Assembly: GCA_036925085.1 (NCBI GenBank)
Contig: JAUPFP010000044.1
Span: forward strand, 248,001 to 312,000
Reading direction: 5' to 3'
Origin: Brachycybe producta
Lineage: Eukaryota; Arthropoda; Diplopoda; Playtdesmida; Andrognathidae
DNA length: 64,000 nucleotides
The notes below the pieces were generated by a model, which was given only the letters and a program-made list of their open reading frames with translations, did no database searches and was not told the origin of the DNA. This document shows, piece after piece, positions 9,062 through 19,330 of the stretch; within the stretch, counting starts at the first letter, position 1; the number at the start of each line of letters is the position of its first letter. Both the position numbers and the translations under genes were made by a program.

Positions 9062-9918
9062 TTATAATTCGACATTTAGATGTTTGTAATCGTATTTGAT
9101 GAAAACGTTGTGGCATTTCTCTTGAATCTCTGCGATTACAGTTGGGTTTAAGTTGAGTTTCCAGTGCTCGTGGTCAAAGTCAGAGTTTCTGTACGTAGAA
9201 TAGTACTGCTGTGCCTCTCTGGCCACGGTTTCATTATTCTCGGCTTTCGTGTGTTTCTGTATGTAAAGTTTTACTTCTGGAGACATGTCGACACCGAGGA
9301 AGTTCTCGTACAGATCTCTGACGACGTTCACTGGATCGTTAACCACATCCTCGTACTTGATACGACGGTAGACATTTTTAGGGAACGCATCCACTAGTTT
9401 GGAATCTCTTTCCATAACTTCGCAAATGCCGTCTATGGATTTATCTTTTTCGTTCCAAGTTCCGAGTTTGGAGTTTGCAGAATTGTACCTTGCTCGTGGA
9501 TCTCGTATCAGATGGATTATCTTTAAGTTTGGAACGGTTCCGCTAGCATACAGTTCGAGGGCGTCTTTTATTCGAAAGCGAATGGTTTTTGTCAGGTGAA
9601 TCGGTGTTTTCGAACAAAGTTTGGCAAGTTTTTCTTTGGGGTACACATTCGTGTCTCGGAATGTCGACCATGTTTCTTGAAATTTACGGATAATGTGAAA
9701 CGTCAAGTATCGTAGATTGTCCAGAGTAGAAGCATCACAGTTTAGCAGTTTACGAATCGATTCCTGGTATTGCTTACTGCTGGTGTTGTGTAAAATGTTC
9801 TTATCGTAAAAGAGTGGTTCAAAGTAATAGCTGAAGTTGGCGTTAACCGCTAGAGTTTCTCCGATAAAGGAAGATCCCGAACGAGGATACGACAACAAAA
9901 TAACGTTCGTTGGGTTCC
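9062..9918 (-). CDS. Sulfotransferase copy 1, exon 2 (catalytic)
   Basis: The acceptor reads CTATTACAG before GGAACCCAACG. The open frame continues upstream into the intron to 9973, so that longer frame's apparent Met is not the start. Encodes the complete sulfotransferase domain: SYPRSGSSF, YFEPLFY, IRDPRARYNS, YEDVVNDP, then LNVEL and stop. Confidence 0.93.
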
Positions 9919-10486
9919 CTGTAATAGAAATAAAACGGTAGCAAATTGTAACATGCAATATTATTATTTTCATGTTGTTATCTTTGAAACTAAACGATTT
10001 TTAAAAAAATATTTTCACTTTTATAAGTTGCCATTTTCAGTATAAAGTTTATTTTCAAAGATGTTACGTATTTTTTTTTTACTTTTCTAGTTTCTTTTTA
10101 AACTTCACAGTTGTTTCTAAAATACTAGATAACCTCTTGCTTTGCCCCTTGTGTCCTTCAAATATTAAAGTTAGGATTAGTTTATAACTAAATATTATTC
10201 TCATGTTTGATTCGATTTTGATATCTTTGAAAATAAACGATTTAATGGTATTTTGAAAAGCAAAATATTGTATTTTTCACTTTTCGAATTTGCCAGCTTG
10301 CGATGTAAAGTTTTTTTTTTCCAAAGATATCAACTTGCAAATTCTACTATTGAATGTTTTTACTTTTCTAGTTTCTTTACCTGTTTCATCTTTATGGATC
10401 ATTTCTTGACTGTAACAGGTGATAATAAGACATGACAATAGAATTATCTTCTGTAGTAGCCAGTTCCAGTTAAGAATTGTCTCCAT
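9062..10486 (-). CDS. Carbohydrate 6-O-sulfotransferase (CHST-like), tandem copy 1
   Basis: Two exons on the minus strand: 10381-10486 (35 codons plus one base, ATG at 10484-10486) and 9062-9918 (stop TAA at 9062-9064), joined in phase to give 320 residues. The family transfers sulfate from PAPS to C6 of Gal, GalNAc or GlcNAc in the Golgi. Exon 1 encodes a short cytoplasmic tail and a hydrophobic anchor (IILLSCLIITCYS, about residues 14-26), as in type II Golgi enzymes. Exon 2 begins GNPTNVILLSYPRSGSSF with the 5'-phosphosulfate-binding motif at residues 45-53; the 3'-phosphate-binding motif IIHLIRDPRARYNS is near residues 169-182. It is short for the family (vertebrate members about 390-530), with little stem region. 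An upstream in-frame ATG at 10538-10540 could lengthen the tail. Substrate cannot be told from sequence. Confidence 0.92.
10381..10486 (-). CDS. Sulfotransferase copy 1, exon 1 (signal anchor)
   Basis: Starts METILNWNWLLQK and ends HKDET plus one base before the donor G|GTAAAG. A single hydrophobic segment gives type II membrane topology. The exon is preserved with few changes in copy 2 (14255-14360), which supports it being coding. Confidence 0.85.
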
Positions 10487-10540
10487 TTTTTTTAATTTCC
10501 TTCTCATAAGGTTCTGAAGGACAGTGAAAACGGTAATCAC

Positions 10541-11810
10541 TAGTTTGGTCCTCCGAACCTTTTAAACGTGTCATGGCGCCCAAATAAACAAAAGTGTCCT
10601 CGTCATTTGCATTCTTAGTTTACAGATGTTTTACACCTGGTTTCGGTTATGTTTTGGCGGTAATTTTTTCTGAACCTGTTGTTTTTCTAAGTGCAAAATG
10701 TTTACAATGTTTACAATATGTGCCAAAAAATATGAATACACACTTTAATTGTTATTAACTGCCATGTTTATTTTCTTATATTGAATTTTATAATTTTATA
10801 ATTAAAGAGTAAATGTTACAATAAAGTTTAGATGTAAACAGCATTGCATCTTTTATGTTGAAATATGATGCATTATTGTCTCAATTTTTTAAAAATGTCT
10901 TCCATTGGCATGGCTGACATCGCGCGGTAAGAAACTGATCTGCAAACATCAATTAACGTATTTTTTTTAAATTGTGCGACAATTCTCTCTGATTTCTTTC
11001 CATTTTATAATAATTATGGCAAGATATATCGAAGAGAATTGTTGCACAATTGCAACAGATTGATGTTTGTAGATTTAATTTATCACCGACGTCAGCAATG
11101 CTTGACTGGAAATGCATCATTTCAATATATAAAACATAAGATGCTGTTTATATCTAACTTTCTCGTTAACGTATTAAACTCTTAATTATAAAATTAATTT
11201 AAAAAAAATACATATGGCAATTATTAACAACCAAAGTGAGTATAGATCTACATATTTTTGGGACATACTGTATACTATGTTGACTATTAACTGACTGTTA
11301 ACTATGTTGTCAGGTTAATCACATACATTAATAACTTAAGTATTTAATTAAAACATAATAATGCAAACTATACAAATGAAGTAATTGGAATTTTGTTACT
11401 AGAAGAGTAAATAAACCATTTAGAAGTGTTTATGTTGATATGTTTCATTAAAACAAATGTATGAATATTCAAAATATGTAAATGAATATGAAATACACTG
11501 GAATATAATTTTTAATTATTCTGCATTTCAAAAGCCGACATTAAAAATCAAATCAAAAGTGTTTTAAAAACTAGAAGAGTAAATGAAACACTTAATAAAA
11601 AGAAACTCGTTATCGCAATTTCAGTTTTTCGATTGTTGATTTTTTACGTCAAATTATCACAAAAAAAAATCGAAAGTAAATTGATTTTGTTAGCAATGAA
11701 ATAGGAAACTGAATAGTTTAGTAGTTTATTTATTTTTTTTAAGATATGAACATGAAATACTGTCTGAAGAAGGTTCTTTATGAATATTTGCATAAACACA
11801 AAAAAGATCT
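10541..11810. other. Intergenic part of duplicate unit 1; no gene seen
   Basis: Holds an old repeat block at about 10895-11130 (CTTCCATTGGCATGGCTGAC ... CAACAGATTGATGTTTGTAG), shared with 15830-16065, and a family A end at about 11555-11770. The block contains an inverted pair, CTGCAAACATCAATTAA / TTGATGTTTGTAG. The rest is AT-rich. Confidence 0.6.
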
Positions 11811-12230
11811 GAACTACAGGAAAGTTGACCCACGACTGACGATCGCAAGGCGTACAACAGTGACCTGCTAGGAATCACGGTAGGGCGTGAACGCGACTGC
11901 AGTCTTTAACAACCATAGTCGCGTTCTCGCCCTACCGTCATTCCTGGCAGGTCACTGTTGTACGACCGCAGTCGCGATGGCTCCTAGGGAATTCCGCCTT
12001 AAGAGTTGCGATTGAATTATTGTTGTTGTTGTGTTTGTGTTGCTTAGATTTGGTGGTTTGTCTTGTAGTAGAATTCGTAGTGACCTTTCCCGGGTTAGCA
12101 CGTCGTTTTTCCGACATTCTCGTCTTAGTAGCCTCGTAGTTGCCTTTAAATCTTTGGTTTTGTTTTGCTTTCCTCATGCTTTATCTGGTTGCTTTTTTTA
12201 GAGCAATTTTTTGCCTTTATTTTTATTGAT

Positions 12231-12418
12231 GTACGTTTACGTGGGATAAGAAGTTGGAGACTTTCGTGAAGTCATCTGGCTTTTTGGGAGGTCAAGGTAA
12301 GATGCCGACTGTTGTCTCACCAGAGTTGTATCGAACTCGCTTCTGTGAAGCGATGAATGGATACTTCTTGGGAGTTCCTGATCGATGGAGTAATCTGGGA
12401 TTAGGTGTCGATTGTTAA
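12231..12418 (+). pseudogene. Orphan duplicate of the last PIKfyve exon, splice acceptor lost
   Basis: Near-identical to 8067-8263 from TFTWDKKLETFVKSSG to the same stop (TAA 12416-12418), with one visible replacement (EAMD to EAMN). About 34 bp spanning the TA-rich tract, the CAG acceptor and the first codons is missing: TTTATTGATG runs straight into TACGTTTACG. With no acceptor and no upstream kinase exons it should not be spliced into a product. It is a by-product of the tandem duplication. Confidence 0.9.
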
Positions 12419-12766
12419 ATTTTCGTAAGTTGGAACAGTATACATCTTACGCTTTCTGTTGGTCACTGGACAACAAGATGGTCACTCTTTTTTTTTCGGC
12501 ACTTCTATGTTAAGAGCGAGAAATTAATGTTGTGTGTGTACATACTTCAAAAGTAACTAATTGGCGGGGGATCATTGTATATGTGATAATTTTGAGTTAT
12601 TCCATTGTCTCATGTTGATTTTTAGCTTAATTACAATTAAATTATGAATTTTAATATATTTAGATCTTTAAAAAAATAAACCCTCCTCCAAAAATAATCG
12701 TTTTTATTATGAAGTTACAATATGAAACAACTTTTATGGTGGTTCTCAACAGTAATTTATGGTTAA

Positions 12767-13118
12767 AGTGGCTTTATAGATATTTATTTTGCTGTTGTCC
12801 CGCCGGATGGCGCCACTGTAGTGGCTAATGCTAAGTTCCATGGATGTTTGTTGTTGGAAGCAAAAACGTCAAGCGAACTTTTTTTTAGAAACGGCATTAT
12901 GAAAAAAATTCAAATTGTTTTCAAAACTAGAATGGTAGAAGATTATGCTAGAAGTTTTTTCATAAAAACGTTTTATGACAGTTTAAAAATGATTAAACAT
13001 TCCATTTTTTAGAGAAACCATTTTCGTCTTAGTCGTTTTCGTCATTTCAGATTTTTTAAAAAAAGAAAATCTGTATATGAAATTTGTTTTAGTAAAATTT
13101 ACTGTTGGAAGTGTCAAC
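12767..13118. mobile_element. Family M MITE, duplicate of 8569-8982
   Basis: TTAA at 12763-12766, then AGTGGCTTTATAGATATT; shares CCGCCGGATGGCGCCACTG and AACTAGAATGGTAGAAGATT with copy 1. It has small deletions relative to copy 1, and was carried along by the duplication rather than inserted independently. Confidence 0.75.
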
Positions 13119-13200
13119 TAAAAGTTTGGGCAATTCTTCGATTAAGAACTTTTCTGTTTTGAAACGTTACGATATAACAAACAAGAAAATTAGTGGCTCG

Positions 13201-14057
13201 TTATAGTTCGACATTTAGAAGTTTGTAATTGTATTTGACGAAGACGTTGTGGCATTTCTCTTGAATCTCTTTGATTACAGTTGGGTTTAAGTTGAGTTTC
13301 CAGTGCTCGTGGTCAAAGTCAGAGTTTCTGTACGTAGAATAGTACTGCAGTGCCTCTCTGGCCACGGTTTCATCATTCTCGGCATTCGTGTGTTTCTGTA
13401 TATAAAGTTTTACTTCTGGAGACATGTCGACACCGAGGAAGTTCTCGTACAGATCTCTGACGACGTTCACTGGATCGTTAACCACATCCTCGTACTTGAT
13501 ACGACGGTAGACATTTTTAGGGAACGCATCCACTAGTTCGGAATCTCTTTCCATAATTTCGCAAATACTGTCTATGGATTTATCTTTTTCGTTCCAAGTT
13601 CCCAGTTTAGAGTTTGCAGAATTGTACCTTGCTCGTGGATCTCTTATCAGATGGATTATCTTTAAGTTTGGAACGGTTCCACTAGCATACAGTTCGAGGG
13701 CGTCTTTTATTCGAAAGCGAATGGTTTTTGTCAGGTGAATCGGTGTTTTCGAACAAAGTTTGGCAAGTTTTTCTTTGGGGTACACATTCGTTTCTCGGAA
13801 TGTCGACCAGGTTTCTTGAAATTTACGAATAATCCAAAACGTCAAGTATCGTAGATTGTCCAGAGTTGAAGCATCACAGTTTAGCAGTTTACGAATCGAT
13901 TCCTGGTATTGCTTACTGCTGGTGTTGTGTAAAATGTGCTGATCGTAAAAGAGTGGTTCAAAGTAATAGCTGAAGTTGGCGTTAACCGCTAGAGTTTCTC
14001 CGACAAAGGAAGATCCCGAACGAAGATACGATAACAAAATAACGTTCGTTGGGTTCC
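13201..14057 (-). CDS. Sulfotransferase copy 2, exon 2 (catalytic)
   Basis: Acceptor CTATTACAG as in copy 1; stop TAA at 13201-13203. Open throughout, no frameshift. Confidence 0.92.
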
Positions 14058-14360
14058 CTGTAATAGAAATAAAACGGTTGCAAATTAGGAACTTGCAATA
14101 TTATTATTTTCATGTTGTTATCTTTTAAACTAAACGATTTTTTTAAAAATATTTCCTCTTTTCTAAGTTGTCATTTTCAGTATAAAGTTTATTTTCAAAG
14201 GTTTCAACTTGCAAATTCTACTATTGAATGTTTTTATTTTTCTAGTTTCTTTACCTGTTTCATCTTTATGGATCATTTCTTGACTGTAACAGGTGGCAAT
14301 AAGACATGACAATAGAATCATCTTCTGTAGTAGCCAGTTCCAGTTAAGAATTGTCTCCAT
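13201..14360 (-). CDS. Carbohydrate 6-O-sulfotransferase (CHST-like), tandem copy 2
   Basis: Exons 14255-14360 and 13201-14057 on the minus strand, same structure, lengths and phase as copy 1, 320 residues. By eye about 16 of 284 exon-2 residues differ (about 94% identity). The changes include Pro to Leu just before the 5'-PSB core (SYLRSGSSFV instead of SYPRSGSSFI), His to Trp in the LTF.IIRKF helix, and Gln to Leu in EAL. The core RSGSS, the 3'-PB IRDPRARYNS, the anchor and the splice sites are intact, so it looks functional. Family members vary at the residue before RSGSS, so that change need not inactivate it. The pair could differ in expression or acceptor preference; that is inference. 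Confidence 0.92.
14255..14360 (-). CDS. Sulfotransferase copy 2, exon 1 (signal anchor)
   Basis: METILNWNWLLQKMILLSCL then IATCYSQE; donor G|GTAAAG kept. Intron 1 is about 265 bp shorter than in copy 1. Upstream codons present in copy 1 (an earlier ATG) are not open here, which favours the ATG at 14358-14360 as the start in both copies. Confidence 0.85.
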
Positions 14361-14839
14361 TTTTTTAATTTCCTTTTCATAAGGTTCTCTGAAGGACAGT
14401 GAAAACGGTAATCACTAGTTTGGTCCTCCTAACCTTTTAAACGTGTCATGGCGCCCAAATACACAAAAGTGTGCTCGTCATTTTCATCTTTAGTTTACAG
14501 ATGTTTTACACCTGGTTTTGGTTAAGTTTTTGCTCTGAACCGTTTTTTTTTTTTTTTCAAGAACAAAATTTTAAAACTTTTAGGTACCATGTATACAATG
14601 TGTGCCCAAAAAATATGAATACACACTTTGATAACTGCAGTATTCTTTTCGAATACTCAATTTTTCTTGGCTTTGTATATATATCTTATTATTATCTTAT
14701 TATCTCTTAAGCCAATAATAACTTAATTAATTGCGTTATTTATTTATATTTTTGCACTGCATTCATTCGCCAATGACATATAAGTTGGTGGTTTGCCACT
14801 AATATTTATGGCCTTCGAATTTTGCATGTTAGGAGTTCT

Positions 14840-15149
14840 AATACCTAGTACACAACCTGATACTTTAAATGCATTTAAATAATAAACGTGTTCTACAGAG
14901 CCCTGTGAAGGACAAACAAACAATATGTCGAATTCAATTTATTCAGTTAATAATCGGAAAATATTGAGTTAATACTTAAATATAATATAGAAACTATTGA
15001 TACAAAATATTGATTTAGTATTTCAATTTAAAATATTAATAATAAAGTCAATTTTTATTTGGTTCATGTGTCCTTAACTGGATTCCGTATAATTCACCTA
15101 AACACATTTAATTTGAATTCATTTAACTCATGACTGTGTACATGGTATA
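14840..15149 (+). mobile_element. Family B MITE, copy 1
   Basis: Left end ATACCTAGTACACA, then TTTAAATGCATTTAAATAAT, GTTCTACAGAGCCCTGTGAA in the middle-left, and CTCATGACTGTGTACATGGTAT at right. Present in duplicate unit 2 but absent from unit 1. Six more copies are listed below; the reference orientation is this one. Confidence 0.85.
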
Positions 15150-15394
15150 AGCCTACTGATGATCCACTTGGCTGTGGTAAACTAGTATAGTTAGCCCTCT
15201 CCTAATGGTGTTGTGCAAACTATCCTTAGTGATAGATGACTGACTATCTTTGTATAGTCTTTTTTGTTGTTGCTTCTATTCGAAATGCAAATGTAACCCC
15301 AGTATTCTTTTTGAATGCCCAGTTTTTCTTGGCTTTGTATCACTTATATGTTATAATATTTCAAGCCAATATTAAATTAACAACGCATGTTAAT

Positions 15395-15770
15395 TGAGGT
15401 GGAACGAATCCTAAATTTTCTCGAATCCTTCATATAAGAATCCTATATTATTCAAGATACAAATAAATGAAATAATATTAAATATTAAATTATTAATAAT
15501 AAAACAAGTGTGGCTTCACTCAGGGTCGCCACGAAGGGAATATTGGTGATCCAGGTCCGACCAACGACATTGCAACAATCGCCGGTTTTTTTTTGTTAGT
15601 GAACGCTTTTATTGGACGTCAATGAAGTTAAACGGTTAAACCCTAATTTTATCAAAGTTTTTAACAATTTTTTTTAGGTTAGGATTCGAAAGACGAAAAA
15701 AGCATAAAGATTCGAGTTTTCGAATCTCGAATATTTTTCAAGATTCGAGGATTCGAATGGCCCATCCCTA
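15395..15770 (+). mobile_element. Family C MITE, copy 1 (hAT-like)
   Basis: Ends TGAGGTGGAACGAATCC and GGATTCGAATGGCCCATCCCTA are imperfect inverted repeats. Internal landmark GGGTCGCCAC, and CTCGAATCCTTCATATAAGA. Flanks ATGTTAAT / TTGTTAAT suggest an imperfect 8-bp target-site duplication. Other copies: 21232-21667, 35534-35950; end fragments at 18282, 36530 and 50093-50117. Confidence 0.75.
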
Positions 15771-15829
15771 GTTGTTAATAACTGTTAGGTTTAATGTTTT
15801 AAATGTTACAATGAGGATAGTCTCAATGT

Positions 15830-16520
15830 TTTTTTAAAAATGTCTTCCATTGGCATGGCTGACATCGCGCGGTAAGAAACTGATCTGCAAACATCAATTA
15901 ACGTATTTTTTTTTTTTAAATTGTGCGACAATTCTTTCTGATTTCTTTCCATTTTATATAATTATATGGCAAGATATATCGAAGAGAATTGTTGCACAAT
16001 TGCAACAGATTGATGTTTGTAGATTTAATTTATCACCGATGTCAGCACTACTTGGCTGAAAATGCATCATATGGGACACCCTGTATATTTGTTAACTGTG
16101 TTGTCTGTCCTTCACACATAAATAAGTTAAGTTTAGTTATTTAATTAAAACACAATAATGCAAACTATATACAACTGAAGGAATTGAACTTTTGTTATTC
16201 TGCATTTCAGAAGCCGACATTAAAAAGAAAATGAAAAGTGTTTTAAAAACTAGAAGAGTAAAGGAATCACTTAATAAAAAGAAACTCGTTATCGCAATTT
16301 CAGTTTTTCGATTCTTGATTTTTTATGTCAAAGTGTCACAAAAAAAATCGAAAATAAAATGGTTTTCTCAGCAATGAAATAGAAAAGGGAAATAATTTAA
16401 TATTAAAAAAATGCTAAACTTTTTCACTTTTATCTTAATTATCTTAAAAAATAAACTATTTATCACATAAAGTTATAGTTTATTTTTTAAGATATGAACT
16501 TGAAAATACTTTTAAGTAAT
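15830..16520. repeat. Unit 2 copy of the 10895-11130 block plus family A end
   Basis: CTTCCATTGGCATGGCTGAC at 15843 and CAACAGATTGATGTTTGTAG at about 16002 match unit 1. 16230-16510 carries AAAACTAGAAGAGTAAAGGA and a pair of ATATCTT/AAGATAT arms of family A. No gene. Confidence 0.65.
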
Positions 16521-16526
16521 TCAGTT

Positions 16527-16839
16527 ATACGTTGTACACACATGAGTTAAATGAATTCAAATTAAATGTGTTTAGGTGAATTATACGAAATCCGGTTAAG
16601 GACATGAACATCAAAATAAAAATTGACTTTTATTATTAATATTTTAAATTGAAATACTAAATTAATATTTTAATGTCAATAGTTTATATATTATATTTAA
16701 ATATTAACTCAATATTTTCAGATTAATTAACTGAATTAAATTGAATTCGACATATTGCTTGTTTGTCCTTCACAGGGCTCTGTAGAACATGTTTATTATT
16801 TAAATGCATTTAAATTATCAGGTGTGTGTACTAGGTATT
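16527..16839 (-). mobile_element. Family B MITE, copy 2 (inverted)
   Basis: TATACGTTGTACACACATGA at the left and GTGTGTGTACTAGGTATT at the right; the central GGGCTCTGTAGAACATG is the reverse complement of copy 1. Confidence 0.85.
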
Positions 16840-17474
16840 ACTCTTCTACTTTTCTAAAACACTTTAAAATGTCTTTCTGTGAAGCTGTTTACAAAACATG
16901 CAATACTAATATTGCTAGTTACTTTTTTCCGGACTTTCAATTCAATTTTTCTTCTTTGTATAAAAAAAAGTAGGTCCTTTTAAACATTTGAGTTTGAACA
17001 ATTGGCAACCATCATTTTGGTTTACCTTCAGAAGAAAAGTTATATGAATTGTAAACTATGACGAACATAATTATTCAAGTCATTCAATAGATTGACGTCA
17101 GTGTTAGCCATTCACTTAAAAAATGGGGGAGGATCTTTCTTGTTTAACACGTGTGCAAAACCGTATGACATTCACTTCGAAGTTCGAACACCGAAAACAC
17201 GGATGCGATTTCGTTTGTAAAAGTAACAGGATATATACAGTATATATAATAGATTTCTCTATTTGGTTGGAAAATGGACATTTCTTTTGACACATGATAG
17301 AAATGTAAAATGTTTTCAGAAAGGCATTTTTTTTGTTGCAAGAAATCTTTTAAAATAAACTTTTTTGTCGTATTTTTCAGAACAAAAATACGTTAGAATT
17401 ATGTAGAATAACTGTAGCCTCTAACCAGCCTCTCTGATTTGCAAAAAAAGGCATTTTTTTGCGTTATTCATGAG
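16840..17474. other. Gene-free AT-rich stretch
   Basis: I see only a short family A remnant (TTCTACTTTTCTAAAACACT at about 16846) and AATAAACTTTTTTGTCG near 17355. No sustained frame with codon bias. Confidence 0.5.
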
Positions 17475-17897
17475 TAAAGCCTCGTTTTCACGGCGATAGT
17501 TCTATCGTGAGAGTAGCTGTCATGAAAGTTGCGATAGTTCACTCTCACGATAGCAACTATCTACACATCTTGAAGTAACGTGATAGTTGTCTGTCACGTG
17601 ACAAGTGTGACGTCTACTTCATACATATCATTGTGAGTCAACAACAGTGTTGCCTCTCTCTCCCTACAGAAGCCAAATTTCCCTACAAAGTGGATATTTC
17701 CCTATAAGCGGTCACATAACTATATTACTATCGCGACGGTACTATCAACTATCTAGTCAAACGAGATAGTGTGATAGTGCTATTGCAACAGTGTGATAGT
17801 GACTAGCATGTGGTCTTCGCGATAATAGTTCTCGCGATAGTTGTGCTGTCATGACAGCAACTATCGTGACAACTATCATCGTGAAAACGGGGCTTTA
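17475..17897 (+). mobile_element. Family D MITE, copy 1
   Basis: Ends TAAAGCCTCGTTTTCACGG and CGTGAAAACGGGGCTTTA. The interior is packed with ACTATC/GATAGT words on both strands, plus CACGTG and CTCTCTCTCCCTACAGA. Copies: 41262-41686 and 50637-51065, both in the opposite orientation. Confidence 0.85.
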
Positions 17898-17967
17898 GGA
17901 TGGCTGTTAAGAAATTTTTAGACACATCCTCTAGTGTGGTAATTTTTTCGAACTTTTCTAGTTTTTT

Positions 17968-17998
<31 letters not shown>

Positions 17999-18306
17999 AA
18001 AATTCTACTGTTATAAAAACTGGTCAAAATTTACATCAAGTTGTGGGTGGGCCAACCAAACAAATTTCCTGTGAACTGGGCTAAGTGGGGCTGGACTTGG
18101 CTCTGCTTGACAGTTAACTGTTAATGACAACAAAACTCATGAATTTTGTTTGACTCATGGAAGTTTATGAGGAGTTGATGCACTCGGTTTTTAATTTTTC
18201 ATTTAAAAACTAGAAGGTACACGTGAATTTTCTTTCAGTGAAATGTTTCTAGATATGTTTTCTTGTTTCCTATATAGTATTTAGAGGTGGGACGAATCCT
18301 AAATTT
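17898..18306 (+). repeat. Unique half of a long inverted duplication (partner 50093-50636)
   Basis: Starting exactly at the end of the D element, GGATGGCTGTTAAGAAATTT ... GTTGTGGGTGGGCCAACC ... TGCACTCGGTTTTTAATTTT ... CTATATAGTATTTAGAGGTG is matched in reverse complement at 50093-50636. The GA tract here is about 20 bp; its partner is about 160 bp. Confidence 0.88.
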
Positions 18307-18371
18307 TCTGGAATCCGAATTCTAAAAGGTTCTTGAATCTCTATATAATCTCCCGAATCTCGACAGCCTTT

Positions 18372-18620
18372 TTGTTCAACACTTGGCCCATTTAATGTTG
18401 GCCCAATGCTGCAAAAATGCATATGGCCCACTTAATGTTGGCTTAAAAATCATAAAATCAGTCATTGATAACAAAGTTCAGCTATCATTGGGCCAACAAT
18501 TACAACCACGACAGTTGGACCAATGGCCAAATACAACAAAGTTGGCCCGATCATTAAGGCCAACATTTTTTACATAAAAACAACGGTTGGCATTATGCTG
18601 TGGTTTGTTATTGGCGTGCT
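18372..18620 (+). repeat. Family G element (TTGGCCCA-rich), copy 1
   Basis: CACTTGGCCCATTTAATGTT at about 18380 and TGGCGTGCTCTGCTGCC near 18612 recur at about 42223 and 42353. The interior alternates TTGGCC and GGCCAA words, so it can fold in several ways. Confidence 0.65.
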
Positions 18621-19019
18621 CTGCTGCCTTGGAAATTTGATCAACTTGGTGCTTATAGAGTCTAATCAGGCGCCTCCTTCTAGTCTGCAGTGACTTTCAG
18701 AAGTAAATCAGTGAACTTGTTTGATTTTCTTTTTGAAAATCTTTTCTCAAATGTTGTGAGGATGGATTTAAGTGGTCATGCTTGTTAAATCCCTTCTTTA
18801 CTAACAAATTAATAATTAATAGCCTCAAATGCAGTCAGAGTTGCTATATAATCGTTTTGTCAGTTTCTCACAGCACCATAAAAAAAAAAAAAATAGCTGG
18901 TCGAACTGCACCCAGAAAAAAAACTAGAAAAAAACCTCCCAAGTAGTTTGCTTTAATTTATATATTACGTATACTGAGTACAGGGTGAGTTTAATGTGCC
19001 ACTTTTTCATAAGTTCTCT

Positions 19020-19330
19020 TATACCTAGTACACACTTGATAATTTAAATGCATTTAAATAATAAACGTGTTCTACAGAGCCCTCTGTGAAGGGCAAACAA
19101 ACAAATAAATCGAATTCAATTTATTCAGTTAATAATCTGAAAATATTGAATTAATACTTAAATATAAAATATATAAACTATTGACAAAACATTGATTTAG
19201 TATTTCAATTTAAAATATTAATAATAAGGTCAATTTTTATTTGGTGTTCATGTCCTTAACTGGATTCCGTATAATTCACCTAAGCACATTTAATTTGAAT
19301 TCATTTAACTCATGTGTTTACATGGTATTA
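19020..19330 (+). mobile_element. Family B MITE, copy 3
   Basis: ATACCTAGTACACACTTGAT to TGTGTTTACATGGTATTA, same orientation as copy 1, with a small variation in the middle (CCCTCTGTGAAGGGC). Confidence 0.85.

Larger units (their letters stand above)
7500..16520. repeat. Tandem segmental duplication, two units of about 4.3-4.7 kb
   Basis: Unit 1 runs about 7500-11810, unit 2 about 11810-16520. Shared in the same order: GGAATTCC..CTTAAGAGTTGCGATTG (7670 / 11990), the last PIKfyve exon, AATTGGCGGGGGATCATTG (8356 / 12560), a family M element, the sulfotransferase on the minus strand, GTGTCATGGCGCCCAAATA (10567 / 14444), a block at 10895-11130 / 15830-16065, and a family A end at 11570 / 16245. 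Unit 2 has extra B and C transposons. Near-identity over exons and flanks points to a recent event. Confidence 0.9.

Noticed and set aside
9164-9599. Plus-strand open frames across the first sulfotransferase
   Set aside because: Antisense shadows of the catalytic exon, repeated identically at 13303 in the duplicate; the minus-strand frame has the family motifs.
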